Positions 1 through 6,725 of a stretch of DNA of 7,277 nt are shown here, piece by piece. Position 1 is the first letter of the stretch. Every line of letters starts with the position of its first letter. Under the pieces are notes generated by a model that saw nothing but the letters and a program-made list of their open reading frames with translations, was not told where the DNA came from and did not search any database. Origin of the DNA: Fimbriiglobus sp. (lineage in GTDB: Bacteria; Planctomycetota; Planctomycetia; Gemmatales; Gemmataceae); the NCBI GenBank assembly GCA_025352585.1, contig JANXTD010000447.1:1-7277 (forward strand), given 5' to 3'. A program made the position numbers and the translations under genes.

Positions 1-4
1 CTCA

Positions 5-21
5 AAAACCGATCCGGTTCT
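5..21 (-). terminator. weak terminator-like hairpin downstream of ychF
   Basis: Read on the minus strand, AACCG, a three-base GAT loop and CGGTT form a stem that extends by a G-T and an A-T pair to about seven pairs. A run of five T residues follows, although most of that T run is used in the stem. It lies about 48 bases past the ychF stop codon, where transcription of that gene could end. The stem is short and the tail overlaps it, so this is a tentative call. Confidence 0.28.
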
Positions 22-33
22 GCGGCACCCCAA

Positions 34-54
34 ACCCGACACCCGACACCCGAT
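34..54. repeat. three tandem copies of heptamer ACCCGAC
   Basis: Three head-to-tail seven-base units are visible: ACCCGAC, ACCCGAC and ACCCGAT, the last with one change. They sit just downstream of the ychF stop codon in non-coding DNA. On the minus strand they read GTCGGGT. The tract may be longer in related genomes. No function can be assigned from this one copy. Confidence 0.7.
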
Positions 55-68
55 CGACGACAGGAACC

Positions 69-1157
69 CTAATTGAACAAGAAGTGGCAGATGTCGCCGT
101 CCTGTAACACGTAAGATTTGCCCTCGACGCGGAGCTTGCCGGCGGCGCGGATCTCCTTCTCGCTGCGGTGCTGCTCGAGGTCGGCGAGCGTGTAGACCTC
201 GGCGCGGATGAAGCCCTTCTCGAAGTCGGTGTGGATCACGCCCGCGCCCTGCGGGGCCGTCGCGCCCACGGGGACCGTCCAGGCCCGCACCTCTTTTTCG
301 CCGGCCGTGAAGTAGCTCTGCAAGCCGAGGGCGCGGTAAGCGGCCCGCACGAGTACGGCCAGCGCCGGCTCCGCGAGGCCCGACGCCGCGAGCATTTCCG
401 CGCGGTCGGCCGGGTCGAGTTCGGCGACCTCCGCTTCGAGCTTGGCGCAGACCGGCACCACCTCGGCCCCGACCTTGGCGGCGTAGTCGCGTACCAACTT
501 GACCTGCGGGCCTTCGCCGGCCAGGTCGTTTTCATCGACGTTGACGACGTACAGGATCGGCTTGGCGGACATCAACCCAAAGCTCGACACCGCCTTCGAT
601 TCGTCTTTGGTCAGCGTTAACTTTCGCAACGGCTCGTTCTTGGCGAGGTGGGCCAAACATTTGCGGCTCACGTCGGCGCGGGCGACCGCTTCTTTGTCGC
701 CGCCCTTGGCCGCGCGCTCGGCCTTGGGCAGCGCCGATTCGAGGGTCTGGATGTCGGCCAGCATCAGCTCGATCTCGACGATCTCGATGTCGGTCAGCGG
801 GTCCACGCGGCCTTCGACGTGGATCACGTCCGGGTCGCTGAAGCTGCGCACCACGTGCAGGATCGCATCGACTTGGCGGATGTGGTTGAGGAACTCGTTG
901 CCCATCCCCTCGCCCTTACTGGCACCCTTGACGATGCCGGCGATGTCGAGGAGTTTTAGGGCCGTCGGGATGAGCTTCTTGGGCACGATGTACTTGCTGA
1001 TGCGGCCCAGCCGCTCGTCGGGGACGGGAACGACGCCCTCGTTCGGCTCGATCGTACAGAAGGGGAAGTTCGCACTCTTGGCGGTCTTCGACGAGGTGAG
1101 CGCGTTGAACAGCGTACTCTTGCCGACGTTCGGCAACCCAACAATCCCGGCTTCCAT
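69..1157 (-). CDS. ychF: redox-regulated ribosome-binding ATPase YchF (Obg-family, OLA1-like)
   Basis: This is a cytosolic P-loop ATPase of the TRAFAC/Obg group that binds ribosomes; the family is nearly universal and is linked to translation and stress responses. The 362 residues match the usual length (363 in E. coli). Visible motifs are the G1 loop GLPNVGKST at residues 7-15, the G3 motif DIAG at 71-74, NVDE at 206-209 in place of the GTPase NKxD (the change that makes the family prefer ATP), and CAKLEAE at 237-243. His113 lies in VIHVEG and matches the family's catalytic histidine. Residues of about 130-185 form the helical hairpin insert, and about 278-362 form the TGS domain with the conserved run [19 protein letters not shown]. 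The ATG at 1157 places the P-loop at the expected distance from the N-terminus. No clear Shine-Dalgarno sequence precedes it. The gene stands alone, divergent from the unknown gene at 1341. Confidence 0.97.
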   Translation of the reverse strand: MEAGIVGLPNVGKSTLFNALTSSKTAKSANFPFCTIEPNEGVVPVPDERLGRISKYIVPKKLIPTALKLLDIAGIVKGASKGEGMGNEFLNHIRQVDAILHVVRSFSDPDVIHVEGRVDPLTDIEIVEIELMLADIQTLESALPKAERAAKGGDKEAVARADVSRKCLAHLAKNEPLRKLTLTKDESKAVSSFGLMSAKPILYVVNVDENDLAGEGPQVKLVRDYAAKVGAEVVPVCAKLEAEVAELDPADRAEMLAASGLAEPALAVLVRAAYRALGLQSYFTAGEKEVRAWTVPVGATAPQGAGVIHTDFEKGFIRAEVYTLADLEQHRSEKEIRAAGKLRVEGKSYVLQDGDICHFLFN

Positions 1158-1340
1158 AGCGACAACGCGGCCTCAAGGACTCGAAGATCGGCAACGCCGT
1201 GTAGTGTACGGAGTCGCCCGCCAGCGGGGCAGGGGATTAAATCGTTCCGAAATCGCTTGACGGTACCTACGAATGCGACAACGATAACAACGCCTCGATT
1301 AGGCTTGACCTCTGCCCTGCTCGAAAGGTTGCCCACGCCC

Positions 1341-2015
1341 ATGTCCACTTTCACCGTCAGCGCGAACGACGCCGGCCTGACCCGGCTCATGATCGACATC
1401 CCCGACGCCCTGTCCGTCAGCGACCTGACCGTGACGGACGTCAGCACGACTTCGGCGAGCCACTACAGCTTGGCCGTCACGAGTTCCACCCTGGTCACGA
1501 CGCAAGACAAGCCGTGCCGGCTGCTGGTGAGCGTGACGACGACGCGGCCGGGCGGCACGGTCGCACCGGCGACGGCGGGGGGCGCGATCCAGTTGGACTT
1601 CACGTACGCGGACCTGAGCGACGTCACCAGCACGGTCACCGTCGGGCCGCTCGCCGCGGACTTCGTGACGATGAATGCGCCCGCCGACCTCACCCCGCCC
1701 GCCGAGTTGCCGACGATCAACGTCGGGATCGGCGGGGAGCAAGAAATCCTGGTGCCGATCGGCGGGATCTGCCGGGTAAAGTCGGCGACCGTCTCGGGTT
1801 CGGACGGCAGCACCTGGACGGTGAACCGGACCGGCCAGGCCGACGGCGGCCTGTGGGTCGGCCTGACGAACCTCGACACCTTCCTGAAAGTGGCGGCCGC
1901 GAAAGCCGCGAATGCCGCGGCGTTGTCGTCGTCGTTCATGGTGCTGTCGACGACGGACGAGAACGACGTGGTGTTCGTCGCCGCGAACTTCGACATCGAT
2001 TTCATCTACTTCTAA
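1341..2015 (+). CDS. hypothetical protein, Thr/Ser/Val-rich, predicted beta-rich
   Basis: I do not recognise this 224-residue protein. Residues 1-105 alternate Val, Thr, Ser and hydrophobics (for example LTVTDVSTTSASHYSLAVTSS), which suggests beta-strands in a sandwich-like domain. A proline-rich linker (APADLTPPAELP, about 113-124) separates this from a second part containing GGEQEILVPIGG. An alanine-rich helix, VAAAKAANAAAL, follows at about 184-195. The protein ends in a hydrophobic strand with aromatic residues, NFDIDFIYF. There is no signal peptide or membrane segment, and only two cysteines (59 and 144). I chose the ATG at 1341, preceded by GAAAGG at 1323-1328, although the 12-base spacing is long. 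A TTG at 1257 would add 28 residues that show no domain or signal. The gene converges on the kinase gene with a 16-base gap. Codon pattern and length support a real gene, but its function is unknown. Confidence 0.72.
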   Translation: MSTFTVSANDAGLTRLMIDIPDALSVSDLTVTDVSTTSASHYSLAVTSSTLVTTQDKPCRLLVSVTTTRPGGTVAPATAGGAIQLDFTYADLSDVTSTVTVGPLAADFVTMNAPADLTPPAELPTINVGIGGEQEILVPIGGICRVKSATVSGSDGSTWTVNRTGQADGGLWVGLTNLDTFLKVAAAKAANAAALSSSFMVLSTTDENDVVFVAANFDIDFIYF

Positions 2016-2032
2016 GCCCGCGACCGGCGGGT
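2016..2032. terminator. short GC hairpin between convergent genes
   Basis: CCCGC (2017-2021) and GCGGG (2027-2031) form a five-pair G+C stem around a five-base loop. A flanking G-T pair is possible at 2016 and 2032. It fills the 16-base gap between the stop codons of the unknown plus-strand gene and the minus-strand kinase gene, so it could serve both strands. There is no T-run on either side, so it is at most a weak or factor-assisted terminator, and in DNA this rich in G+C it may be chance. Confidence 0.28.
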
Positions 2033-4629
2033 CAGGGGGTGAGCGCGGCGTCGAGGCTGGCCCGGATGTCTCCCCCGTCGGGGCAGGCCGCCAGGGCGGC
2101 CCGCAGGCAGGCGACGCCCTGCTCGCGCCAGCGGGGGGCGGCGTCGGGGGCGGAGGCGAGGCTCAGGCCCAGGCAGGCGCGGCCGAGTTCGGCCCGGTAA
2201 TCGGGGACCGCGAGGTGCGCGGCCGCGAGCGCCTCGAAGTGGGCGCGGGCCGCGTCGAGGTCGGCGGCCCCGGCCGGGTCGCCCCCCGCGTGGCGCAGCC
2301 GGCCCCGCGCCGCCAGAACCTTGGCGAGTTGGGCGCGGTAGTTCGGGGCGTGCGGGCGGCGCGCGGCCAGGTCGGCGAAGCGGCCGGCGGCCAGGGTCAG
2401 CGCCGCCTCGGCCGCCGCCCGCCCCGCGCCGCCCCCCGCCGACTCCGCGAGGAGACCGCCCTCGAACACCGCGGCGGCCTGCACGTACGTCGCGTCGTCG
2501 CGGACCAAGCCGGGGACCGGCGCGCCGACCAGCGGGTCGACCACCGCCGCGGCCTCGGCCAGGGCCGACCGCGCCGCGCCGCAGTCGCCGCGGGCACGCT
2601 CAGCGGCGGCCCGGTAGGTCAAGGCGGAGGCCAGCATCACCTCGTTGTAGGGGCTCCGCGCGGCCCCCGGCCGGGCGACCAGCGCCCGCAGCAGCGCCGC
2701 GGATTGGCCGGCGGAGTCGGCGGCGGCGGCGGGGCGGCCGGCCGCGCACTCGGCGGCGGCCACGTCGTGGCGGACGAAGGCCTCGACGCGGCGGAACTCG
2801 ACCCGCTCGGAGTCGGCGGCGCGGAGCCGGTCCAGGAGGCCCTGCGCCTCGGCCAGCGCCGCGCGGGCTTCGCGCAGCCGCCCCATGAGCTGGAGCAGGC
2901 CGGCGGAGTCGCGCAACGTCTCGGCCAGCCGCAGCGCGCCGGCGGGCTCGCCGCGCAGCGCCGTCAGGGCGACGCCGTACGACGCCTCGGCCGCCAGCGC
3001 GTCGCCCATGAACCGCAGCATGTTGGCCTCGTAGCGCCGCAGTTGGGCGCTCCACAGGCGGAATTCGAGCGAGTCGGGGCGTTGCACGGCGAACAGCCCG
3101 AAGGCGTCGGCCGCCGCCCGCGTCAGTTCGAGGCGGGCCGGCTCGGAGTCGCTTAGCGGCGGCAGCACCCGCTCCGACACGGCCACCAGTCGCGTCGTCA
3201 GCCGGTGCGCCGCGTCCAGGCTGGCCTCGGCCCGGTCGCGCTGCTCCACCGCCTCCAGTCGCTGCGCCTCGGTGGCCCGCTGCTCGGACCACAGCAGCGC
3301 CGTACTCGCGGCCAGGACCGCCGCGACGGCCCCGACCGCGGCGGCCGCCGCGACGGCGGCGGGGCGGTGCCGCCGCGCCCAGCGGGCCACGCGGTCGGGC
3401 AGCGGCTCGCGGCGCGCGGCGACCGGCTCGTCGGCCAGCCAGCGCTGAAGGTCGGTCGCCAACTCGGCCGCGCCGGCGTAGCGGTTTCGGGGGTCGCGCG
3501 CCATCGCCGTGCGGCAGACCGCGGCGAGGGCGCGCGACGCGGCGGGGTTGACCGCGCGGGGCGGGGGCGGGTCGGCGGAGCAGACCTTGCGCAGCACGTC
3601 CCGCGGCGTCGCCCCCTCGGCCGGGGCCTTGCCGGTCAGGGCCGCGTAGAGCATCGCGCCCAGGCCGTACACGTCGGACGCCTCCGACGCGTCGCCCCCC
3701 GCCGCGACCTCGGGGGCCATGTACGCCGGCGTCCCGGAGATCGTGCCGACGGCCGTCTCGTCGCCGGCCCCGTCGGGCGGGAGCGCGGCCGGGTCGCCGG
3801 ACCGGCCGGTCAGCTTCGTCAGCCCGAAGTCGAGCAGGAAGACCTCGCCGAACTCGCCCAGGACGACGTTCTGCCCCTTCAAGTCCCGGTGCAGCACGCC
3901 GCGCGAGTGCGCGAAGGCGACCGCCCGGCAGACCGCCACCAGCGCGTCGATGAGGCCCCGGAAGTCCAGCGCCGTCGCCTCGCCGGCGGCGTGCCGCTCG
4001 TGGTAAGTCTCGACCGCGTCGGCGAGCGTGCCGCCGCTGACGTAGCGCATGACGTAGCAGGGGGCCCCGCCCGCGGCGTCGCGGGACTCCACGAGGTCGT
4101 ACAGCGGCACGATGCCGGGGTGCTCGAGCCGGCCGGTGACGCGCGCCTCGAGCAGGAAGCGCGCGACCAGGTCGGCCCGCCCGGCCCGGTCGGGGCGGAC
4201 GACCTTCAGCGCCACGTCGCGGCCCAGGACCGTGTCGCGGGCCAGCCAGACCTGCCCCAGCCCGCCCGACTTGTGCAGGCGGATCGGTTCGTAGCGCCGG
4301 CCCGACCCGACCGCCGGCCCGGACACCTGCGCCGCGCCGGGGCCGCCGGCCGGGTGCGATACCGTCGTCGGCGGCGCGGCCCCCCCATCCCAGGTCGGCA
4401 CGACTTGGGTGGTGGCGTTGCGTGGCGACGCCGCCGGCCGGACGACCGTCGCCGTCGCCTGGTCCTCCGCGGAGGCCGCCCGCAGCGCCCCGCACGACGC
4501 CAGGTAATCGAGGAACGACGGGTGCCGCGACGGCGACCACCCCGGCGCGAGCTGGGCGGCGCGCCGCGCGTCGGCCCGGCCGTCACGCAGCGACTCGAGG
4601 AGCTGTTGCAGTTGGTTCGCGGTGTCCAT
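2032..4629 (-). CDS. membrane-anchored Ser/Thr protein kinase with C-terminal helical (TPR-like) repeats
   Basis: This 865-residue Hanks-type kinase should sit in the cytoplasmic membrane. Residues 1-110 are a variable N-terminal region. The kinase domain spans about 113-397. It contains the nucleotide loop SGGLGQVWLARD, the ATP-binding Lys142 (ALKVV), Glu161 of helix C, the catalytic loop HRDLKGQN at 247-254, DFG at 267-269, GTPAYMAPE at 299-307 and SDVYGLG at 318-324. All catalytic residues are present. Lys120 occupies the place of the first glycine of the usual GxGxxG loop. The juxtamembrane run DLQRWLADEPVAARREP is typical of planctomycete kinases. One transmembrane helix lies at about 423-447. 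Residues 450-865 are alanine-rich helical pairs resembling TPR units, for example LMGRLREARAALAEAQGLL, and probably lie outside the membrane as a sensing or docking region. No Shine-Dalgarno sequence is obvious, but the next in-frame Met lies inside the kinase domain. The substrate is unknown. Confidence 0.93.
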   Translation of the reverse strand: MDTANQLQQLLESLRDGRADARRAAQLAPGWSPSRHPSFLDYLASCGALRAASAEDQATATVVRPAASPRNATTQVVPTWDGGAAPPTTVSHPAGGPGAAQVSGPAVGSGRRYEPIRLHKSGGLGQVWLARDTVLGRDVALKVVRPDRAGRADLVARFLLEARVTGRLEHPGIVPLYDLVESRDAAGGAPCYVMRYVSGGTLADAVETYHERHAAGEATALDFRGLIDALVAVCRAVAFAHSRGVLHRDLKGQNVVLGEFGEVFLLDFGLTKLTGRSGDPAALPPDGAGDETAVGTISGTPAYMAPEVAAGGDASEASDVYGLGAMLYAALTGKAPAEGATPRDVLRKVCSADPPPPRAVNPAASRALAAVCRTAMARDPRNRYAGAAELATDLQRWLADEPVAARREPLPDRVARWARRHRPAAVAAAAAVGAVAAVLAASTALLWSEQRATEAQRLEAVEQRDRAEASLDAAHRLTTRLVAVSERVLPPLSDSEPARLELTRAAADAFGLFAVQRPDSLEFRLWSAQLRRYEANMLRFMGDALAAEASYGVALTALRGEPAGALRLAETLRDSAGLLQLMGRLREARAALAEAQGLLDRLRAADSERVEFRRVEAFVRHDVAAAECAAGRPAAAADSAGQSAALLRALVARPGAARSPYNEVMLASALTYRAAAERARGDCGAARSALAEAAAVVDPLVGAPVPGLVRDDATYVQAAAVFEGGLLAESAGGGAGRAAAEAALTLAAGRFADLAARRPHAPNYRAQLAKVLAARGRLRHAGGDPAGAADLDAARAHFEALAAAHLAVPDYRAELGRACLGLSLASAPDAAPRWREQGVACLRAALAACPDGGDIRASLDAALTP

Positions 4630-4736
4630 ATCGACTCGCGGGGGCGGGGCGAGGGGTTAACTGCTCCAGTGTAACGTCGCGGCCTGCCAATCCCAGCACA
4701 AATTCTGACGCAAGTATCCTCATAGTCCGGGTCACA

Positions 4737-5372
4737 CTACCCTTGCCACAGGCTCGCCGCCAGGAATCCGCCGAGGCGACGGCGCTCGTGCACCAGCGTC
4801 AAGCCGGCCGCGGCGAGCGCGGGGTTCGGGTCCACCAGCCGGCCGGCCGGCAGCCGCGTCGTGAGCCGGAAGAAGGCGTACATCCCGGCCAGCGCCAGCC
4901 GCGCCGCCAGCCCCCGCCAGCGGCCGGCGGGGACGCGGAAGTCGCCGACGACCCAGCGGCCGCCCAACGCGAGCCGCGCGGCGAGTTTGGCCACGAGTGC
5001 CGCGAGTTCGCCGGCCTCGAAGCAGTCGAGGAAGAAGTTCGTCACGATCAGGTCGTAGGGCGGGCCGGGCGGGTCGAAGTGCCGCGCGTCGGCGACGCGC
5101 CAGGTCACCCGGTCGGCGGCGGCCCCGGCCCGCCGGCGGGCGAGCGCGACCATCGCCGGGCTGCCGTCGATCACCTCGACCGTCGCGGCGGGGTTGGCGG
5201 CCAGGAACGCGGCGAGGAAGCGGCCGTCCCCTTCGCCCAGAATCAACACCCGCCGCGCGTCGGCCACGTCCGCCAGCAGCGCCGTGCGGCACCACTGCAA
5301 CCGCCCGCCGAAGCTCACCGCCTCCAGGGTGGCGTAGAGCGGGGCGAGCCGGTCGAAGCGGGGCGCAGTCAC
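4737..5372 (-). CDS. class I SAM-dependent methyltransferase
   Basis: This 211-residue protein has a Rossmann-type methyltransferase fold. Motif I is VLILGEGDGRF at 42-52. The acidic end of strand 2 is VEVID at 65-69, followed by SPAM. VADARHFDPP follows at 93-102, then the strand-4 region PYDLIVTNFFLDCF at 105-118 and LALGGRWVVGDF at 134-145. The substrate is not evident. Overall layout resembles small UbiE-like and lipid methyltransferases, and a hydrophobic stretch near 158-170 (RLALAGMYAFFRL) could suit a lipid substrate. I place the start at GTG 5372, which overlaps the TGA of the upstream UbiA-like gene as GTGA; no separate ribosome site is seen, so translational coupling is likely. The same frame stays open to 6110, but that extension is an arginine- and alanine-rich shadow of the membrane gene. 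The pairing suggests the two enzymes act on one pathway, possibly quinone or isoprenoid-lipid synthesis (inference). Confidence 0.88.
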   Translation of the reverse strand: MTAPRFDRLAPLYATLEAVSFGGRLQWCRTALLADVADARRVLILGEGDGRFLAAFLAANPAATVEVIDGSPAMVALARRRAGAAADRVTWRVADARHFDPPGPPYDLIVTNFFLDCFEAGELAALVAKLAARLALGGRWVVGDFRVPAGRWRGLAARLALAGMYAFFRLTTRLPAGRLVDPNPALAAAGLTLVHERRRLGGFLAASLWQG

Positions 5373-6136
5373 GGCACGGCCCAACAGAATAGTGGTGTCA
5401 GCAAGGCGGCGTCGGCCAACACCCGCGCGACTCGGGGGCGTCGTGGACACAAAAGGTGGACGGCCAACAAGCCGACGACACTCGCGGCAATCGCCAGGCC
5501 GACGGCGACCGGCAGTACCGACGCGGCGAGCAGCAGGGCGACGCCGAGCGCGCCGTCGAGGCCCGGCGGGCGGCGACCGGGCGACTCCCAGCGGTCGATG
5601 AGCCGGCAGTTCAGCCAGCACAGCCCGGCGAACGCGGCCACACTCGGCAGCCACGCCGCCGCCGGCACGCCCTCGACGCCCAGCGGCACGACGACCCCCG
5701 CGGCGAAGCCGACGCCGACGAGCAGTTCCTTCGCGCCCCCCGCCAGCGCCGACCCGCCCGCGGCGTGGACCGCCGCGAGGTAGCCGGCGACGCCCAAGCC
5801 GACCGCCAGGCCGTGCAGCCAGTACGCGGCCGGCAGTTGCGTCGCGGCCGACAACGCGACCGCCCCGGCGCAGGCGGCCGCCAGGGCGTAGCCGCGCGGG
5901 TGGCGGGCGGCGACGCGGTGCCGCTCGGCGTCGAGCGCGCCGCGCCGCGCGTCGAGCCGGCGGTCGGCCAGGTAGACGCACCAGACGGCGGCCGCCAGCG
6001 CGACCGTCGCCGCGACCGGCAACTCCGCGGCGAAGCGCGCCGCCAGGAAGCGCTGCCAGGCCGCGGCGACCAGCGGCGCGTCGAGGGCGACGAGGTTCGG
6101 CACTAGCCACCAGGGCACGCGGCGAGACTCGGGCAT
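5369..6136 (-). CDS. polytopic membrane protein, divergent UbiA-like prenyltransferase family
   Basis: This 255-residue protein has about eight or nine hydrophobic helices (roughly 10-28, 41-58, 82-100, 104-124, 137-152, 160-178, 196-212, 213-230 and 239-254). UbiA-family enzymes, which attach prenyl chains to aromatic or other acceptors in the membrane, have nine. After the second helix lies VYLADRRLDARR, with Asp58 and Asp62 in the place of the aspartate-rich motif NDxxDxxxD. KELLVGVGFAAG follows at about 136-147, and CRLIDRWES at 177-185 could stand for the second acidic motif. ERHRVAARH (71-79) adds a basic segment. The acidic motifs are weaker than in classical UbiA, so activity is uncertain. 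I chose ATG 6136; the frame is open to 6316, but the added residues are polar, unlike a membrane protein, and run into the divergent gene. The ribosome site is weak. The gene overlaps the methyltransferase start by four bases. Confidence 0.75.
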   Translation of the reverse strand: MPESRRVPWWLVPNLVALDAPLVAAAWQRFLAARFAAELPVAATVALAAAVWCVYLADRRLDARRGALDAERHRVAARHPRGYALAAACAGAVALSAATQLPAAYWLHGLAVGLGVAGYLAAVHAAGGSALAGGAKELLVGVGFAAGVVVPLGVEGVPAAAWLPSVAAFAGLCWLNCRLIDRWESPGRRPPGLDGALGVALLLAASVLPVAVGLAIAASVVGLLAVHLLCPRRPRVARVLADAALLTPLFCWAVP

Positions 6137-6175
6137 TCCGCTAGGATAGCCGCGTCCCCGCCCCCATGAACCCCC

Positions 6176-6181
6176 GAAGGG
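6176..6181 (+). promoter_or_regulatory. ribosome binding site for the channel-like gene
   Basis: GAAGGG lies seven bases before the ATG at 6189. This good spacing fixes that start over the earlier ATG at 6166, which opens only a nine-codon frame. Confidence 0.65.
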
Positions 6182-6188
6182 TCGCCCG

Positions 6189-6545
6189 ATGATCGGCTTC
6201 CACAAGTTCGAGCGCCGCACCGACCGGCTTTTGCCGTTCGGCGTCTTCCTATCGCGGCTCTGGGGCAACGTGCTTGTTGCCGCCGCCATCGTGACGTTTT
6301 CGCTGACCCTCGGCACCCTCGGCTACCACTACCTCGGCAACGTCGGCTGGGTGGACGGCCTGCTGAACGCCGCGATGATCCTGACCGGCATGGGGCCGGT
6401 GGACAAGATGGAGACGACCGAGGGCAAGCTGTTCGCCACCTTCTACGCCCTGTACAGCGGCATCGCCTTCCTGACGATGGTCGCGGTCATCCTGACGCCG
6501 CTGTACCACCGCTTCCTGCACCATTTCCACATGACCGCCGACTGA
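6189..6545 (+). CDS. small two-TM membrane protein resembling a potassium-channel pore module
   Basis: This 118-residue protein has a first hydrophobic helix at about 24-48, a short re-entrant-like helix at about 53-65 (GWVDGLLNAAMIL), the turn TGMGPVD at 66-72, and a second long helix at about 81-106. It ends in a histidine-rich tail, YHRFLHHFH. The order TM, pore helix, glycine turn, TM and the lead-in GKLFATFYALYSGIAFL resemble the pore module of two-TM potassium channels. The filter TVGYGD is replaced by LTGMGP, so potassium selectivity is doubtful. It could be a channel of other selectivity, or a non-conducting relative. The N-terminal 23 residues are charged and probably cytoplasmic; no regulatory domain is attached. 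The start is set by GAAGGG seven bases upstream. It is divergent from the UbiA-like gene with only 52 bases between starts. Family membership is inferred from layout, not from a search. Confidence 0.8.
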   Translation: MIGFHKFERRTDRLLPFGVFLSRLWGNVLVAAAIVTFSLTLGTLGYHYLGNVGWVDGLLNAAMILTGMGPVDKMETTEGKLFATFYALYSGIAFLTMVAVILTPLYHRFLHHFHMTAD

Positions 6546-6594
6546 GCCGCCCCGAAAGAGTATCGACGGAGTTCACTTTTCTGGCGGCGCGATC

Positions 6595-6622
6595 TTGACA
6601 GCGTTTCGGCGTGGCTTATCTT
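6595..6622 (+). promoter_or_regulatory. sigma-70-like promoter upstream of the pseudopilin gene
   Basis: A perfect -35 hexamer, TTGACA (6595-6600), is followed after 16 bases by TATCTT (6617-6622), which matches four of six -10 positions. It lies in a locally A+T-richer patch within the 180-base gap between the channel-like gene and the pseudopilin gene. It would give a 5' leader of roughly 95 bases before the ATG at 6726. No clear terminator hairpin or other element is visible in the rest of the gap. Confidence 0.5.
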
Positions 6623-6714
6623 GGTTACTGTATTGTTGCGACTGCGTCTCAACAGCCCCGTTGCTCGCCATAACCACCGGTCGTTGACGCTTCCGGTTCA
6701 CCATCGAAACCCTC

Positions 6715-6719
6715 GGAGG
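6715..6719 (+). promoter_or_regulatory. ribosome binding site for the pseudopilin gene
   Basis: GGAGG, a strong Shine-Dalgarno core, lies six bases before the ATG at 6726. It is the clearest ribosome site in the window and fixes that start. Confidence 0.85.
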
Positions 6720-6725
6720 TCGGCC

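Noticed and set aside
206..1260. Plus-strand open frames over ychF (499-1260 and 648-959)
   Set aside because: They lie opposite a highly conserved gene, have no recognisable domains and have no ribosome sites.
1158..1340. Possible promoters in the divergent gap between ychF and the unknown gene
   Set aside because: TTGACG at 1257-1262 has only GATAAC 20 bases away, which is too far. Minus-strand TACACT (1208-1203) lacks a good -35. Neither is strong enough to list as a feature.
2600..4540. A 646-residue minus-strand frame inside the kinase gene
   Set aside because: It is a frame-shifted shadow of the kinase with low-complexity Arg/Pro/Gly composition. The kinase frame carries every expected motif.
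1912..4674. Long plus-strand open frames opposite the kinase gene (1912-3156 and 3205-4674)
   Set aside because: Their translations are arginine-, glycine- and alanine-rich with no domains, and they mirror the kinase codons. Extreme G+C content removes stop codons from other frames.
4630..4736. Possible separate promoter for the kinase gene
   Set aside because: Minus-strand TTGGCA and TACACT are only 11 bases apart, and no other pair has proper spacing. No terminator hairpin is seen either, so the gap is left unassigned.
5373..6110. N-terminal extension of the methyltransferase frame to 6110
   Set aside because: The added residues are Arg/Ala/Gly-rich and out of frame with the clear membrane protein encoded there. 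The GTG at 5372 in GTGA is a better start.
6166..6192. Tiny leader frame MNPRRVAR ending in ATGA at the channel-like start
   Set aside because: The ATGA overlap is suggestive, but no ribosome site precedes its ATG. GAAGGG inside it is spaced correctly for 6189, so it is more likely chance.
6137..6316. Longer start for the UbiA-like protein at 6316
   Set aside because: The 60 added residues are polar with no signal or domain, and the extension would overlap the start of the divergent channel-like gene, which has its own good ribosome site.
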